Shown here piece after piece: positions 35,631 through 37,035 of a stretch of 37,035 nt of DNA. The stretch is from Planctomycetota bacterium (GTDB taxonomy: Bacteria > Planctomycetota > Planctomycetia > Pirellulales > Thermoguttaceae): the NCBI GenBank assembly GCA_030611515.1, contig JAUWPQ010000008.1, positions 1 to 37,035 on the forward strand. Reading direction: 5' to 3'. A model generated the notes under the pieces. It worked only from the letters and a program-made list of their open reading frames with translations, was not told the origin of the DNA and did not search any database. Positions within the stretch are counted from its first letter, which is position 1. Every line of letters starts with the position of its first letter. The position numbers and the translations under genes were made by a program.

Positions 35631-36785
35631 CTACACTTTCAATATCCACCCCGCCCAACACTTGCTATGGCACCACTCTTTACAATCCGACTTGGGTAGT
35701 GTCTTAACCATAATTCTCCCAAACAAACTCTTGCTCTTGGGGGCTACTTCTTTTTCCTCACAATAGCTTTTGTAGTGGGGGTATACATCTTTAACCGTCA
35801 CCCTATCCCCCTCTTTTCTTTTCATAATTCGGCTTGTAATAAAATCTGTAGCCGATGATTCTTTTCCTTTGCATACAACTAGACGGCTCAAAATATCCTC
35901 CACGCCGTTCTCATCAAGAATCCGCCTAATAATCCCATACCCTATCTTACTCTCAGTTCCGTCTTGCGTCTTTGCTACATATTCTTCCTTGTGCAACACC
36001 TTCTCAATTTCGACTAGGGATCGGCCCTTGTGTCTCAATTCTATAATTCTCTGTATGCAACTTCCTGATAGGGCTTTTCGGGTGACAAGAGCGGATTTCT
36101 TGGCGTGGATTCTCGCCGTGATTATTCCGGCGTGGGCTAGCAATTCTTTCATTCCCGCCTCTAACTCATCCTCATTTTGTTCGTCGCGGTCTAGGCAAAC
36201 CACCTTAGTGCCGTATTGCTTACACAAAAAGTATACTAATGACGTGGTGGAACTAATCCTACTTAGGCGGTCTTCATTCTCGCAGTACAATACAGACACC
36301 CCACCATTTATTATGTCTAAAATGAGCCGGTTAAGAATTTCCCTGTTGGAATAGCTGGAGCATATCTCGGCGTAAATCTCAATATCGCCCGCCTCTACCC
36401 CCTCCCTTTCTACGATTACCTTTGTAAGGCGTGCCTTCTGACGGTCAAGACTTCCCCGCTGATTTTGTTTTTCACTCGATACCCTACAATAAGCCGCGAT
36501 TCCACACCCTCTTCCCTTATTACTTTCGCCGCCGTCCAGGCCCATGTACTCATTCAGGGCCTGTTGGCTTATCCGACGGTGGCCCGACGGCAAAACCACG
36601 GTAAGTATGTCGCCTTCGTCACAGATTCTCCGCATGGTGGTTTGGCTCACGCCCAGGGCGTCCGCTGCCCTTCCAAGGGAAAGCATGGGGCCTTGTGGCC
36701 GGGAACCATTAGAAGCCCTTGTGGGCGGCGGGGTGGCGACGTTGCCAAGAGAAGGCGACTGAGATAGATTAGTTGTAGCCGACAT
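35631..36785 (-). CDS. IS607-like serine recombinase with HTH and primase-type C-terminal domain
   Basis: The 384-residue protein combines three parts. A MerR/excisionase-type HTH (about 34-80, LGRAADALGVSQTTMRRI) is followed by a resolvase catalytic domain with YCRVSSEKQ (Ser103 is the likely nucleophile). An IS607-like segment follows (DRLSRISSTTSLVYFLCKQYGTKVVCLD). The last 80 residues (about 300-384) resemble the winged-helix end of phage/plasmid primases: VTVKDVYPHYKSYCEEKEV, K-S-L-F-G-R and W-A-G-W. No TnpB-like gene accompanies it. The first 33 residues may be leader, with ATG 36686 as an alternative start. Confidence 0.8.
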   Translation of the reverse strand: MSATTNLSQSPSLGNVATPPPTRASNGSRPQGPMLSLGRAADALGVSQTTMRRICDEGDILTVVLPSGHRRISQQALNEYMGLDGGESNKGRGCGIAAYCRVSSEKQNQRGSLDRQKARLTKVIVEREGVEAGDIEIYAEICSSYSNREILNRLILDIINGGVSVLYCENEDRLSRISSTTSLVYFLCKQYGTKVVCLDRDEQNEDELEAGMKELLAHAGIITARIHAKKSALVTRKALSGSCIQRIIELRHKGRSLVEIEKVLHKEEYVAKTQDGTESKIGYGIIRRILDENGVEDILSRLVVCKGKESSATDFITSRIMKRKEGDRVTVKDVYPHYKSYCEEKEVAPKSKSLFGRIMVKTLPKSDCKEWCHSKCWAGWILKV

Positions 36786-36868
36786 AGGAAGCTCACTTTC
36801 CTGTTGTGGGTTAGCCGGTGGGTTGCGTTGCTATCGCTTCCTACCGGCGTTTTTGTTGACTAACCGTG

Positions 36869-36897
36869 AATCTAGCAGGTTTTCCAAGAATTGTCAA
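36869..36897 (-). promoter_or_regulatory. Sigma-70-type promoter for the recombinase
   Basis: On the minus strand, TTGACA (complement of 36892-36897) and TAGATT (complement of 36869-36874) are separated by exactly 17 bases. They lie about 85 bases upstream of ATG 36785. AGGAAAG sits about 10 bases before the start. Confidence 0.7.
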
Positions 36898-36920
36898 GTC
36901 TTTGCGGGGGCAATGTTGTC

Positions 36921-36966
36921 CACAGGTAGAAATGTCCCCTCTTTCTCACAGATAGAAATGTCCCCT
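36921..36966. repeat. Direct repeat CACAGATAGAAATGTCCCCT
   Basis: Two 20-base copies (36921-36940 and 36947-36966) differ at one position, with a 26-base period. They lie at the edge of the AT-rich island where GC content rises again. They could be an end of a mobile element, but no partner copy was found at 34640. Confidence 0.6.
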
Positions 36967-37035
36967 TGGTGAAAGGTTAGAAACAACTCAGGGTGGGGCC
37001 GGCGTCGCGGAGGTGAGCGTAGCGAGCCGGAGCGA

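Overview
The window looks like a chromosomal piece of a GC-rich planctomycete, probably near Pirellulales. This rests on gene content: an SHD1-like fragment, a DUF1559 prepilin-type protein with the H-X9-DG tail, a Rhodopirellula/Verrucomicrobium-type ECF sigma factor followed by a FecR-LamG membrane protein, a PEP-CTERM protein, and many lipoproteins next to an LPS-assembly gene (LptE). Taxonomy is inferred; no marker gene was compared.

Layout. 1-2475: the 3' end of an SHD1-like gene, an ABC ATPase fused to a cyclic-nucleotide-binding domain, and a small zinc-ribbon protein. 2734-11875: a long co-directional run phoH, pgpH-like HD phosphohydrolase, ybeY, recO, BamD-like lipoprotein, lptE, folP, fliM. 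Its first half resembles the phoH-yqfF-ybeY-...-recO order of Bacillus. 11988-12060: tRNA with CAT anticodon, most like tRNA-Ile2. 12501-20293: a regulatory and surface module (ECF sigma, FecR-LamG, PEP-CTERM protein, DUF1559 protein, small lipoprotein, secreted glycosidase-like protein). 20449-23280: a DUF4019 lipoprotein on the minus strand and an HtrA-like protease whose 3' end appears frameshifted. 23582-26047: a relatively AT-rich gene for a degenerate PfkB/RfaE-like domain fused to an AAA+ ATPase, the most novel protein here. 26142-33866: a pterin synthase homologue, a FliG lacking its torque domain, mutS, a CPBP protease (minus strand) and a TolC-family lipoprotein. 34640-36970: a markedly AT-rich island with a zinc-ribbon gene, a repeat-rich spacer and an IS607-like serine recombinase carrying a primase-type C-terminal domain.

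The most striking DNA-level feature is the density of palindromic repeats. Several families recur between genes, and members sit in frame inside genes: the BamD-like protein, FolP, MutS (one palindrome and a second direct-repeat insert), the DUF1559 leader and the LptE signal region. Separately, two elements share a 13-bp terminal inverted repeat with 6-bp target duplications. One of them interrupts one copy of a small tandem duplication whose other copy preserves the empty site, which makes it a well-supported MITE.

Functionally, the housekeeping block covers RNA maturation, c-di-nucleotide turnover, repair, outer-membrane biogenesis and folate synthesis. The 12.5-20.3 kb block looks like a sigma-controlled surface or polysaccharide module. 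The flagellar switch genes fliM and fliG are both atypically short.
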